A stretch of DNA of 64,000 bases, from contig JAEOAD010000018.1 of assembly GCA_036365145.1 (NCBI GenBank), positions 7,706,001-7,770,000 on the forward strand, written 5' to 3'. A program made the translations under genes and the position numbers. The notes under the pieces are model-generated. The model worked only from the letters and a program-made list of their open reading frames with translations, was not told where the DNA came from and ran no database searches. Positions 8,468 through 18,429 of the stretch are shown in pieces (the stretch's first letter is position 1; every line of letters starts with the position of its first letter). Source of the DNA: Orientallactaga sibirica. Taxonomy: Eukaryota > Chordata > Mammalia > Rodentia > Dipodidae.

Positions 8468-10031
8468 ATGTTTAGCTACTTTTTGGGACCTTGTGCTTGT
8501 GTTGTATTCTTATGCATTACTGTTACCCTGATGTTAAAGATACTCTTCCCTCAACTTTATAACATGGGACAATCCTTATCTAAGCTAAATCCTGCCTTAG
8601 GGTCACTACAGATTCTGCTCAAAAGTAAAGGCCTTAATCTATCTGATAATCAGGCCCTCCAGATATGGGGCTGTTTACTCAAGATTGCTCCCTGGTTGCC
8701 GGAGAGTAATCTTTTTGACTGGGACACCTGAGATAAAATTGAAGATCTGATAAAAAAGCTCAGATAGAAAAAGGAGATCCACCCTTTGGAGGCCCTCCCG
8801 GCTGTGTTGGCCTTAAAGGGCTGTTTTCCACCTCAGCCTCCGAGGTCGAAAGGCGACACCCTGACCCAGGAAGGGACAAAGAGCAATCTCAGCCCCTCGG
8901 CCCAGCCTGAGTCCTCAGATTCACCCCTAAATCCTTTTGAGAGTGCCCCTCAGCCCTCTAAAGGTCCATCGCCTCCAGATCCCCCTACTAATCCATTTCT
9001 GAGCGCCTCTGCCCCTCCGCCCTACCATGGGGAGGACGACCCCGGGGAAAGAATAGTCGATCTCTTCCCTGTTAACGTTAATCCTGACGGTAACCGCCCT
9101 GCAGCCTGGTATCCTTGGGAAGCTCACAATTTAAAAGATCTTAAAAAGGCTGTCTCAGAGGACGGGCCTAACTCCCCCTGGACAGAGACCATCCTTCAGG
9201 GTTTAATTCATTATCATTGTACCACTCAAGATTGGAAGAACCTTGCTAAAGCTGTTCTCTCTGGCTCGCAGTACATAAAATGGTGTGCTTTTTTTCAGGA
9301 TGAGTGTCACCTTCAAGCTGAGCGAAACCAAGTCGCTCATCCCCCAGTACCAATCACCTTTGGAATGCTCTCGGGCACTGCTGACCAGTTCTCTACCGGT
9401 CTTCAGCAGGCTGCCATTCCTGATCCATATCGAGATCAAGTACGGGCTTTGGGAATGGCTACATGAAAAAAGTTAGAGGAGGGCCCCTCTAAACCCCCAT
9501 TACAGGAGTCACCCAAAAGTCCGGTGAGGATTTGGCCACTTTCATAGAGAGAGTCTAAAAAAAGCCTACAAAAAAGTTCCCCTGGCCCCCTCAGAGACCA
9601 ATTTACAAAAATGCTGGTCTGGGAAGACATGACAGGCGATCATAAGTTGGCCTGCGCTAGACTCAAGGACCGCTCTATGAGTAGATGGGTTGTAGCCACC
9701 CAAGATGTAGGGTCCCCCTCTCATCAGATCAAAGTTATAACATCAGCCTTACAGGCTTCTCGCCATGAGGACATGGCTACACTAGAATGTACACTCCAAC
9801 AGGTCTCAGGGGAAGGGACAATCTTGCTTTGGAGTGCGACAAAGAGGGTCATTTTAAAAGAAATGCCCCAATAGGAAAAACACCCCAATAACTCCCTCAA
9901 CCCCTAACTTGCCCCGCACGCCATGTCCTCGATGCAAAAAGGGACTTCACTGGGCCAGAGATTACAAATCCAAGTTTAGCCTTCATGGTGAACCTTTAAA
10001 CTTCCCCAGGGGCTATCCCCAGCCCCATTAA
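8468..10031 (+). pseudogene. gag: ERV unit 1 gag (broken)
   Basis: Gag polyprotein of a class II ERV. The first in-frame ATG (8468) gives about 32 residues with a hydrophobic core (residues 8-28) ahead of a second ATG (8564) starting MGQ, a myristoylation-type matrix start. A proline-rich linker follows with a PPPY late-domain motif (9014-9025) and two NPF motifs. Next come capsid-like sequence (tryptophan- and leucine-rich, about 9060-9470) and two zinc knuckles (about 9800-9990). In-frame stops occur at TGA 8729, TAG 8765 and TGA 9464, all shared with unit 2. Further frameshifts are private to unit 1 around 9555 and 9810-9850. The second knuckle has Tyr where its last Cys should be. The slippery heptamer TTTAAAC at 9995 precedes the gag stop at 10029. 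Confidence 0.9.
9995..10001 (+). other. -1 frameshift slippery site, gag-pro (unit 1)
   Basis: TTTAAAC sits in the gag frame as xxT TTA AAC, the canonical X XXY YYZ arrangement, 28 nt before the gag stop. GC-rich sequence able to fold (GGGGCTATCCCC) follows within 10 nt. The protease frame is -1 relative to gag, as required. Confidence 0.8.
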
Positions 10032-10530
10032 ATAAGGGGAAAAGGTAATCAAAACACACTGGACTGTGCCTTTGACACCGGACTTAGACCAAAAATGAAC
10101 CTAACAGTCGATGGAAAAACTTTCAAATTTCTCTCATCGACACTGGGGCTGACCGTACTGTGATAAAAAGAGGAGGTCCCTCCCTCCTGGCAGTTAGTCC
10201 CGGGTCCACCCCTACTGGGGTGTGGGCGGACAATCTACGTCATGGGAAACTGCTAACTGGCAGACCTGGATTGACCCTGACAATAATAGTGGGGAGGTAC
10301 GCCCTCTAGTGGTGTCAGGCCTAACAGCCAACCTCCTAGGCCAGGATATACTTGGGAAAGCTGAAGCTTATATTACTACTAATCATAGGGCTTTCTGTGA
10401 AAATAGACTTGACCAGAAAGAAAATAAACAGTTTAAGGAAGGAGGGACCTACCATCCTAACTATAGAGATGATCCTCATTTTGAAAAAATTAAACAAAAA
10501 CATTCTCAGGTTCACCCCAATCCTAAGGGC
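10002..10530 (+). pseudogene. pro: ERV unit 1 protease (broken)
   Basis: Retroviral aspartic protease. The catalytic DTGA is encoded at 10139-10150, and the C-terminal alpha-helix motif region reads LLGQDIL (about 10338). A 2-nt CT expansion just before DTGA and +1 changes in the A run after it break the frame. Unit 2 has this stretch open. Only about 48 codons separate the slippery site from DTGA, so there is no room for a dUTPase domain, unlike many betaretroviruses. The end of pro runs in one frame into pol here because of a homopolymer difference near 10515. Confidence 0.85.
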
Positions 10531-11880
10531 CACTGCTCACCCCCAGTTCCTAAGATTCAATGGGTGCCTGGGGACCCGTGTATGGGTCGAGCAGTGGCCT
10601 ATACCTACCCTAAACTAAAACAACTTCATATACTCGTTAAACAACAATTGGCTTCAGGACATATGCGACCTTCAACAAGTCCTTGGAACTCTCCGGTTTT
10701 TATTATAAAGAAGCCTAATGGCTCTTGGAGACTTTTACATGATTTGAAAAAATAAATAAAAAAAAATGATAGCTTTGGGACCCCAGAGAGGGCTCCCTTG
10801 GATTCCAGCCATTCCCAACACCCATTACTTAACCATTATCGATATTAAAGATTGTTTTTCTCTATTCCATTACATCCAGATGATATAGAAAAATTTACAT
10901 TCTCCATACCCTCAACAAACTTTCATGGACCAGACCTAAGGTTTGAATGGACCGTCTTACCTCAAGGCATGGCTAACAGCCCCCCCATTTGTCAATATTA
11001 CATGTCTCATATCTTTTCTTCCTTGATTAATCATCCTAACATTTTATTCTACATTTATATGGATGATATTATTTTAGGTCATTCCAACCCATCTGATCTC
11101 CAAGACCTTACTGCTAAATGCCTTGCCATTTTACAGGCCAATGATTTTAAAGTGGCTCCAGAAAAGGTACAGACTGCCTCTCCCTTCAAGATTTTGGGCT
11201 CCAGGTTATCTCTTGATACTGTTTCTCCTGTCAAACCCCAGCTCCATATTCAAAAATCCTATACTTTGCCTCAACTCCAAAAGGTGCTGGGAGAAATTAA
11301 TTGGATGAGGCCCTGGATACCCATAACTACTGAGAAACTGTCCCCTTTATTTGACCTCTTAAAGGGTCTTACTCTCTCCTCTCAGATAACCTTGCCCCCT
11401 CGTCATGAACAAATTCTACATAAGGTACAACGGGCCATTGATGCTGCTGTCCTAAAGAGGTTTGATCCTAACTTACCTATCTCCCTCTGTATTTTCTCTG
11501 GGGAAACATTATACACTGTGCTGTTGGCCCAGGAAGGAGAACCCATCCAATGGATTCACCTCTCCCTTGGTGGAGTCCCCAGAGTTTACTCTATAACTAA
11601 CCAGATTGCAGACTGCATTATAAAGGGCAGGGACACCTCTGTCCGATTGTTTGGCATGGAGCCTCATGTCATTGTCACCCCCTTTAAGGTAACAGACTTC
11701 ACTTGGCTTCAGAAAAATAACAACAGGGTTGCTATTGCCCTTGAGGGGTTTCTGGGTATAATTGATTGTCACTATGGTCCTTATAAATGGATGAGCTCCT
11801 TCTCTAGGTTAAAATGGAAACCCCCAGACTTTTTTATCTAAACCCAACCCTGATTTCCTTACCGTATTCACTGATGGGGG
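10531..11880 (+). pseudogene. pol: ERV unit 1 pol, truncated in RNase H
   Basis: Reverse transcriptase starts near the IQWVPGDP motif (about 10558). The palm has the polymerase motif YMDD at 11056-11067, and thumb and connection sequence follow to 11841. There is a frameshift near 10750-10850 in A- and T-runs; the downstream frame 10852-11841 is long and open. The sequence stops at the start of RNase H, right after the FTDGG motif holding the first catalytic Asp, where it is fused to host segment A at CAAGCT (11881). The rest of RNase H, integrase and env are missing. Confidence 0.92.
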
Positions 11881-12531
11881 CAAGCTTATGAGGTCTCTTA
11901 GTAGAATTAAGACAAATTCAAAGCTTAATCCTTCTGTCTTATTCTACCTCTGCTTTCCTCATAGTGGTCATTGAGAACTATAGAAATAAATATGCTGCTG
12001 AAACTAATTCAGGTCTGCTATGCTTCCTCAAAGGACCTTCCATCACAAACCGATGACATCAAATTAAAAGACAGACTAATGGGAGAGGGAGGGGATATGA
12101 TGGAGAGTGGAGTTCTGAAGGGGGTGGGGAAGGAGGGAAATACCATGGTTTATTGTCTGTAAGTATAGAAGTTGTCAATAAAAAAATAAAAGAAAGAAAA
12201 CTCGTCCATTTGGTAGACCAAACAAACAAACAAACAAAAAAAAAAACCCAACAGACTGCACTGTTCTGCCTTCTCCTCTCTTGCTTCACACCATCCTACT
12301 TCTACTTTCCAACCTTCTGTTCAGTCAAACTAAAATTTGTGTTGCTCCCCAAATATATCAGGCAAGCTCTGGCCTTGGGCCCTTCCCATGTACCCTTCCC
12401 TCTTCCACCAGACTATCTGTGGTTCACTTTCTTAGCACATCAAGACACTTCTATGTTACTTGCCAGTTGTAGGCCTTCTTGATCAACCACATAAAGTTTC
12501 ATCTTCCTGTCATGCTATCATAGTGTCTCTT
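11881..12531 (+). repeat. Host segment A, copy 2 of 3
   Basis: This copy joins truncated pol of unit 1 on the left to LTR 2 on the right. Differences from copies 1 and 3 are mostly single-base changes in G, A or C runs. One G run of the L1-derived tract is shorter (12120-12137), weakening the four-run G pattern. One extra T near the junction (AAGCTTATG) is private to this copy. Confidence 0.93.
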
Positions 12532-13053
12532 TGTTGGGCCCTGCCCGGTGTGAAGCCGAGTGGTTAGCCCAGCCAATCTTGGCCTATTCCCGGTAAGGCC
12601 TAGTCGAGCCTGAGTACCTGCCCTTGACTCAGCACCTAAGCTGAAACTGCCTCCACCCAGCTGCTGCTGACGTGATGAAATACTGTTGGCCCTTATACCT
12701 TTCTCTCATCCCCTCTGCCCACCCCCTTCCTCAAAGTATATTGGCCCTTATACCTTTCTCTCATCCCCTCTGCCCACCCCCTTCCTCAAAGTATATTGGC
12801 CCTTATACCTTTCTCTCATCCCCTCTTCCCGCCCCTTCCTCAAAACACATAAATATCTCCCCCTGACAATAAGCAGCGAGTTTCGCTTTAGACGTTTCTC
12901 CGCGACTCAATGTGGTTTTCTTTTCCTCGGTGATTTGGGGAGGTTTGAGTTGCCGACACCTGTCTTCTCGCTCAGCCTCAAGAGAGAAACGGCTGGCCCG
13001 GCTCTCTCTCTCTTTTGCTCTACCTGCCGGTGGTGAGGGAAAAAAGCCCGGCA
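12532..13053 (+). mobile_element. ERV unit 2: 5' LTR
   Basis: This is a 522-bp LTR with the same TG...CA ends as LTR 1 and the same 3 x 55-bp array (units at 12686, 12741, 12796). The polyadenylation hexamer is AATAAG (12868-12873) instead of AATAAA, within a small cluster of substitutions. Otherwise the differences are homopolymer lengths. It abuts segment A copy 2 on the left and a primer site on the right. Confidence 0.92.
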
Positions 13054-13056
13054 TTT

Positions 13057-13073
13057 TGGCGCCAACGTGGGGC
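13057..13073 (+). other. primer-binding site (unit 2), one C short
   Basis: TGGCGCCAACGTGGGGC is the tRNA-Lys1,2 site with one C missing from the CCC run compared with unit 1. It could be a real mutation or a homopolymer error. Confidence 0.88.
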
Positions 13074-13741
13074 ACAACAACCACTGCCCCATGTGAGGAC
13101 GTATGAGGATTCAAAACGGACCACGGACTGCTGACGTGACGAAGGAAAAATTCAACATTAAGCTGACGAGCTAATCGGACTGCTGACGGGTGTATCCTCA
13201 TAAGTAATGAGGTAATCTTCATATTTAATATTCTAACCTTTACTTCTATAATCTGTGCTTACTTCAACTTCCTTTCTCTTTCCTTCCATTTCCGGTTTGC
13301 CGCCATTTCTAAACAAATACGTTCATGGCGGACACACCACGTGGACCCGACCTAAAGGAGACTTTAAATGTTTTGCCTCTCATTTAAATAAAAACTCCGT
13401 CCCAAACTTCAACATCTCTTGTTCTTTTCTCTTTCCTCTCATTTTTGGGTTTCCGACAGACCCCTTCTGCGGTGCCGCCATTTTTGTCCTGCCCCGATTT
13501 AAATGGGGGCGCCATCTTAGAAGCACCACGTGGACAGACCTAATCACGAAACTCACCACGAAAGAAACTCACTACATGGACAAACCTAAAAAGAAACTCA
13601 CCACGTGGGTAGACCTAAAAGAAAAACTCACCACATGGACAAACCTAGAGGAGGCTCACCACGTGGGCAAACCTGAGAACTCTCAAAGTGTCCTGCCCCT
13701 CATTGGAGTGGGGGGCGCCATCTTAGAAAAAATTCTACAAC
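13074..13741 (+). promoter_or_regulatory. ERV unit 2 leader
   Basis: This has the same layout as the unit 1 leader: YY1-like motifs of both types and the approximately 29-bp array at about 13523-13680. One CACGTG unit is altered by a short deletion (CACCACGAAAG, about 13555-13565), leaving fewer E-boxes than in unit 1. Confidence 0.75.
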
Positions 13742-15303
13742 ATGTTTAGCTACTTTTGGGACCTTGTGCTTGTGTTGTATTCTTATGCATTACTGTTACC
13801 CTGATGTTAAAGATACTCTTCCCTCAACTTTATAACATGGGACAATCCTTATCTAAGCTAAATCCTGCCTTAGGGTCACTACAGATTCTGCTCAAAAGTA
13901 AAGGCCTTAATCTATCTGATAATCAGGCCCTCCAGATATGGGGCTGTTTACTCAAGATTGCTCCCTGGTTGCGGAGAGTAATCTTTTGACTGGGACACCT
14001 GAGATAAAATTGAAGATCTGATAAAAAAGCTCAGATAGAAAAGGGAGATCCACCCTTTGGAGGCCCTCCCGGCTGTGTTGGCCTTAAGGGCTGTTTTCCA
14101 CCTCAGCCTCCGAGGTCGAAAGGCGACACCCTGACCCAGGAAGGGACAAAGAGCAATCTCAGCCCCTCGGCCCAGCCTGAGTCCTCAGATTCACCCCTAA
14201 ATCCTTTTGAGAGTGCCCCTCAGCCCTCTAAAGGTCCATCGCCTCCAGATCCCCTACTAATCCATTTCTGAGCGCCTCTGCCCTCCGCCCCTACCATGGG
14301 GGAGGGCGACCCGGGAAAGAATAGTCGATCTCTTCCCTGTTAACGTTAATCCCTGACGGTAACCCCCTGCAGCCTGGTATCCTTGGGAAGCTCACAATTT
14401 AAAAGATCTTAAAAGGCTGTCTCAGAGGGGACGGGCCTAACTCCCCTGGACAGAGACCATCCTTCAGGGTTTAATTCATTATCATTGTACCACTCAAGAT
14501 TGGAAGAACCTTGCTAAAGCTGTTCTCTCTGGCTCGCAGTACATAAAATGGTGTGCTTTTTTCAGGATGAGTGTCACCTTCAAGCTGAGCGAAACCAAGT
14601 CGCTCATCCCCCAGTACCAATCACCTTTGGAATGCTCTCGGGCACTGCTGACCAGTTCTCTACCGGTCTTCAGCAGGCTGCCATTCCTGATCCATATCGA
14701 GATCAAGTACGGGCTTTGGGAATGGCTACATGAAAAAAGTTAGAGGAGGGCCCCTCTAAACCCCCCATTACAGGAGTCACCCAAAAGTCCGGTGAGGATT
14801 TGGCCACTTTCATAGAGAGAGTCGAAAAAAGCCTACAAAAAAAGTTCCCCCCTGGCCCCCTGCGAGACCAATTTACAAAAATGCTGGTCTGGGAAGACAT
14901 GACAGGCGATCATAAGTTGGCCTGCGCTAGACTCAAGGACCGCTCTATGAGTAGATGGGTTGTAGCCACCCAAGATGTAGGGTCCCCCTCTCATCAGATC
15001 AAAGTTATAACATCAGCCTTACAGGCTTCTCGCCATGAGGACATGGCTACACTAGAATGTACACTCCAACAGGTCTCAGGGGGGAAGGGACAATCTTGCT
15101 TTGGGTGCGACAAAGAGGGTCATTTTAAAAAGAAATGCCCCAATAGGAAAAACACCCCAATAACTCCCTCAACCCCTAACTTGCCCCGCACGCCATGTCC
15201 TCGATGCAAAAAGGGACTTCACTGGGCCAGAGATTACAAATCCAAGTTTAGCCTTCATGGTGAACCTTTAAACTTCCCCAGGGGCTATCCCCAGCCCCAT
15301 TAA
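13742..15303 (+). pseudogene. gag: ERV unit 2 gag (broken)
   Basis: Same protein as gag of unit 1. A one-T loss in the T run after the first ATG (13742) shifts the hydrophobic extension out of the ATG frame. The Met-Gly ATG is at 13837. The three shared stops are all retained: TGA and TAG in the matrix/linker region near 14000-14040, and TGA in the capsid region near 14732. Several C- and G-run differences break the proline-rich linker (14240-14440). The distal part is intact: 14800-15303 is open and carries both zinc knuckles, C-x2-C-x4-H-x4-C in the first (CFGCDKEGHFKKKC) and CPRC...H...Y in the second, where the last Cys is Tyr. Confidence 0.9.
15267..15273 (+). other. -1 frameshift slippery site, gag-pro (unit 2)
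   Basis: TTTAAAC lies in frame as CCT TTA AAC, 28 nt before the gag stop at 15301, and is identical to unit 1. The protease frame is open from here in the -1 frame. Confidence 0.82.
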
Positions 15304-15800
15304 ATAAGGGGAAAAAGGTAATCAAAACACACTGGACTGTGCCTTTGACACCCGGACTTAGACCAAAAATGAACCTAACAGTCGATGGAAAAACTTTCAA
15401 ATTTCTCATCGACACTGGGGCTGACCGTACTGTGATAAAAAAAGAGGAGGTCCCTCCCTCCTGGCAGTTAGTCCCGGGTCCACCCCTACTGGGTGTGGGC
15501 GGACAATCTACGTCATGGGAAACTGCTAACTGGCAGACCTGGATTGACCCTGACAATAATAGTGGGGAGGTACGCCCTCTAGTGGTGTCAGGCCTAACAG
15601 CCAACCTCCTAGGCCAGGATATACTTGGGAAAGCTGAAGCTTATATTACTACTAATCATAGGGCTTTCTGTGAAAATAGACTTGACCAGAAAGAAAATAA
15701 ACAGTTTAAGGAAGGAGGGACCTACCATCCTAACTATAGAGATGATCCTCATTTTGAAAAAATTAAACAAAAACATTCTCAGGTTCACCCCCAATCCTAA
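15274..15800 (+). pseudogene. pro: ERV unit 2 protease (open frame)
   Basis: Retroviral aspartic protease, open from the slippery site to TAA 15798. The catalytic LIDTGADRTV motif has DTGA at 15411-15422, and GLTANLLGQDIL near 15597 matches the C-terminal helix region of the family. Pol is in the -1 frame relative to pro, so a second ribosomal frameshift would be expected; I found no canonical heptamer at the pro-pol overlap. Listed as a pseudogene because the element as a whole is defective. Confidence 0.85.
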
Positions 15801-17159
15801 GGGCCACTGCTCACCCCCCAGTTCCTAAGATTCAATGGGTGCCTGGGGACCCCGTATGGGTCGAGCAGTGGCCTATACCTACCCCTAAACTAAAACAACT
15901 TCATATACTCGTTAAACAACAATTGGCTTCAGGACATGTGCGACCTTCAACAAGTCCTTGGAACTCTCCGGTTTTTATTATAAAGAAGCCTAATGGCTCT
16001 TGGAGACTTTTACATGATTTGAAAAAAATAAATGAAAAAATGATAGCTTTTGGGACCCCCCAGAGAGGGCTCCCTTGGATTCCAGCCATTCCCAACACCC
16101 ATTACTTAACCATTATCGATATTAAAGATTGTTTTTTCTCTATTCCATTACATCCAGATGATATAAAAAAATTTACATTCTCCATACCCTCAACAAACTT
16201 TCATGGACCAGACCTAAGGTTTGAATGGACCGTCTTACCTCAAGGCATGGCTAACAGCCCCCCCATTTGTCAATATTACATGTCTCATATCTTTTCTTCC
16301 TTGATTAATCATCCTAACATTTTATTCTACATTTATATGGATGATATTATTTTAGGTCATTCCAACCCATCTGATCTCCAAGACCTTACTGCTAAATGCC
16401 TTGCCATTTTACAGGCCAATGATTTTAAAGTGGCTCCAGAAAAGGTACAGACTGCCTCTCCCTTCAAGATTTTGGGCTCCAGGTTATCTCTTGATACTGT
16501 TTCTCCTGTCAAACCCCAGCTCCATATTCAAAAATCCTATACTTTGCCTCAACTCCAAAAGGTGCTGGGAGAAATTAATTGGATGAGGCCCTGGATACCC
16601 ATAACTACTGAGAAACTGTCCCCTTTATTTGACCTCTTAAAGGGTCTTACTCTCTCTCTCAGATAACCTTGCCCCTCGTCATGAACAAATTCTACATAAG
16701 GTACAACGGGCCATTGATGCTGCTGTCCTAAAGAGGTTTGATCCTAACTTACCTATCTCCCTCTGTATTTTCTCTGGGGAAACATTATACACTGTGCTGT
16801 TGGCCCAGGAAGGAGAACCCATCCAATGGATTCACCTCTCCCTTGGTGGAGTCCCCAGAGTTTACTCTATAACTAACCAGATTGCAGACTGCATTATAAA
16901 GGGCAGGGACACCTCTGTCCGATTGTTTGGCATGGAGCCTCATGTCATTGTCACCCCCTTTAAGGTAACAGACTTCACTTGGCTTCAGAAAAATAACAAC
17001 AGGGTTGCTATTGCCCTCGAGGGGTTTCTGGGTATAATTGATTGTCACTATGGTCCTTATAAATGGATGAGCTCCTTCTCTAGGTTAAAATGGAAACCCC
17101 CCAGACTTTTTTTATCTAAACCCAACCCTGATTTCCTTACCGTATTCACTGATGGGGGG
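15801..17159 (+). pseudogene. pol: ERV unit 2 pol, truncated in RNase H
   Basis: Reverse transcriptase is open from 15839 to 16666, including VWVEQWPIPT at the N-terminus, the LPQGMANSP motif and YMDD at 16334-16345. A 1-nt difference in a CT run near 16655 then breaks the frame. The thumb/connection part continues in another frame. The sequence ends after FTDGG and is joined at GGCAAGCT to host segment A copy 3, whose codons extend the frame to a stop at 17250-17252. Integrase and env are absent. Confidence 0.92.
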
Positions 17160-17809
17160 CAAGCTATGAGGTCTCTTAGTAGAATTAAGACAAATTCAAA
17201 GCTTAATCCTTCTGTCTTATTCTACCTCTGCTTTCCTCATAGTGGTCATTGAGAACTATAGAAATAAATATGCTGCTGAAACTAATTCAGGTCTGCTATG
17301 CTTCCTCAAAGGACCTTCCATCACAAACCGATGACATCAAATTAAAAGACAGACTAATGGAGAGAGGGAGGGGATATGATGGAGAGTGGAGTTCTGAAGG
17401 GGGTGGGGGAAGGGAGGGAAATACCATGGTTTATTGTCTGTAAGTATAGAAGTTGTCAATAAAAAAATAAAAGAAAGAAAACTCGTCCATTTGGTAGACC
17501 AAACAAACAAACAAACAAAAAAAACCCAACAGACTGCACTGTTCTGCCTTCTCCTCTCTTGCTTCACACCATCCTACTTCTACTTTCCAACCTTCTGTTC
17601 AGTCAAACTAAAATTTGTGTTGCTCCCCAAATATATCAGGCAAGCTCTGGCCTTGGGCCCTTCCCATGTACCCTTCCCTCTTCCACCAGACTATCTGTGG
17701 TTCACTTTCTTAGCACATCAAGACACTTCTATGTTACTTGCCAGTTGTAGGCCTTCTTGATCAACCACATAAAGTTTCATCTTCCTGTCATGCTATCATA
17801 GTGTCTCTT
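17160..17809 (+). repeat. Host segment A, copy 3 of 3 (empty-site copy)
   Basis: This third copy ends GTGTCTCTT and continues as TTCATTTTTC, with no LTR. It therefore carries the host junction as it was before the ERV inserted between 17809 and 17810. It has a full-length four-run G tract (17398-17417) and AATAAA signals near 17458. Confidence 0.92.
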
Positions 17810-17827
17810 TTCATTTTTCTTTCTTCT

Positions 17828-17915
17828 TTTAGCTCAGTTGGGTTAGTGCTTGACTTGTAAGCATGAGGATCTGAGTTCAATCCCTAGAGCCCATGTAAAA
17901 ATACCAGGTGATGGC
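17828..17915 (+). repeat. tRNA-derived SINE fragment
   Basis: The sequence TTAGCTCAGTTGGG...GTGCTTGACTTG...GAGTTCAATCCC has recognisable Pol III A and B boxes followed by 'tagagcccatgtaaaaa'. This resembles B3/B4-type rodent SINE heads. It is not a functional tRNA, since no 3' acceptor pairing is seen. Confidence 0.6.
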
Positions 17916-17924
17916 GGATGATTG

Positions 17925-18130
17925 TTATCCTATTTTTAACAAAGAATTGATAAAAAATTATGAATTATTGCATTTATTTAGAGAGAAATCACAAATGGTG
18001 GGGTTTACTTAAGGGAAGTTGGGATCGAGGAGGAAGGCCAGAGCAGAGTCATGTGGAAAGTAGGAAACATGCACTCATGTGGAAAACATGGCATAGTCTG
18101 GGAGATTCATTTGAGGGTCTGGGAAGGAGG
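17925..18130 (-). repeat. LTR-like repeat, family 1 (copy 3)
   Basis: This follows the same motif order as 4200-4400 ('tatttttaacaaagaattga', 'tatgaattattg', 'gtggggtttactt', 'aacatgcactca', 'gtggaaaaca'). Confidence 0.5.
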
Positions 18131-18429
18131 AGAAAGGCAGATCCTTGGGGCTGGCTGGTCAGCTACTCTAGCCTAATCAGTAAGCTTCATGCTAATGAGA
18201 GACCCTGTATCAAACAAAGGATGATGATACCTAAGAAAGGACACCATAGGTTGTCCTCTGGCCTCCATATGCATGTGAATCCAAATAGATGAACACACAC
18301 ACACTCTCTCACACACACACTTTACAAAAGGTTACCTTTTTTTAATGCCTTTCACTGTTATTCACTGTCTCTTATGTAGAATGTGGATATTTGAACTATA
18401 TTCTTCAGTAGTGCTTCTCTTATGTCCTA

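Noticed and set aside
11881..12531. Segment A as the env or 3' end of the ERV
   Set aside because: It contains an L1 3' end, lacks a polypurine tract before the LTR, joins the left host flank without a break and, in copy 3, joins right host flank without an LTR. Host origin is simpler.
15780..15840. Canonical -1 slippery heptamer at the pro-pol overlap
   Set aside because: A-rich runs are present (near 15757 and 15770), but none fits X XXY YYZ in the pro frame as read. A homopolymer error could hide one, so I make no call.
17828..17915. Functional tRNA gene
   Set aside because: A and B boxes are present, but there is no cloverleaf acceptor stem and the sequence continues into a SINE body.
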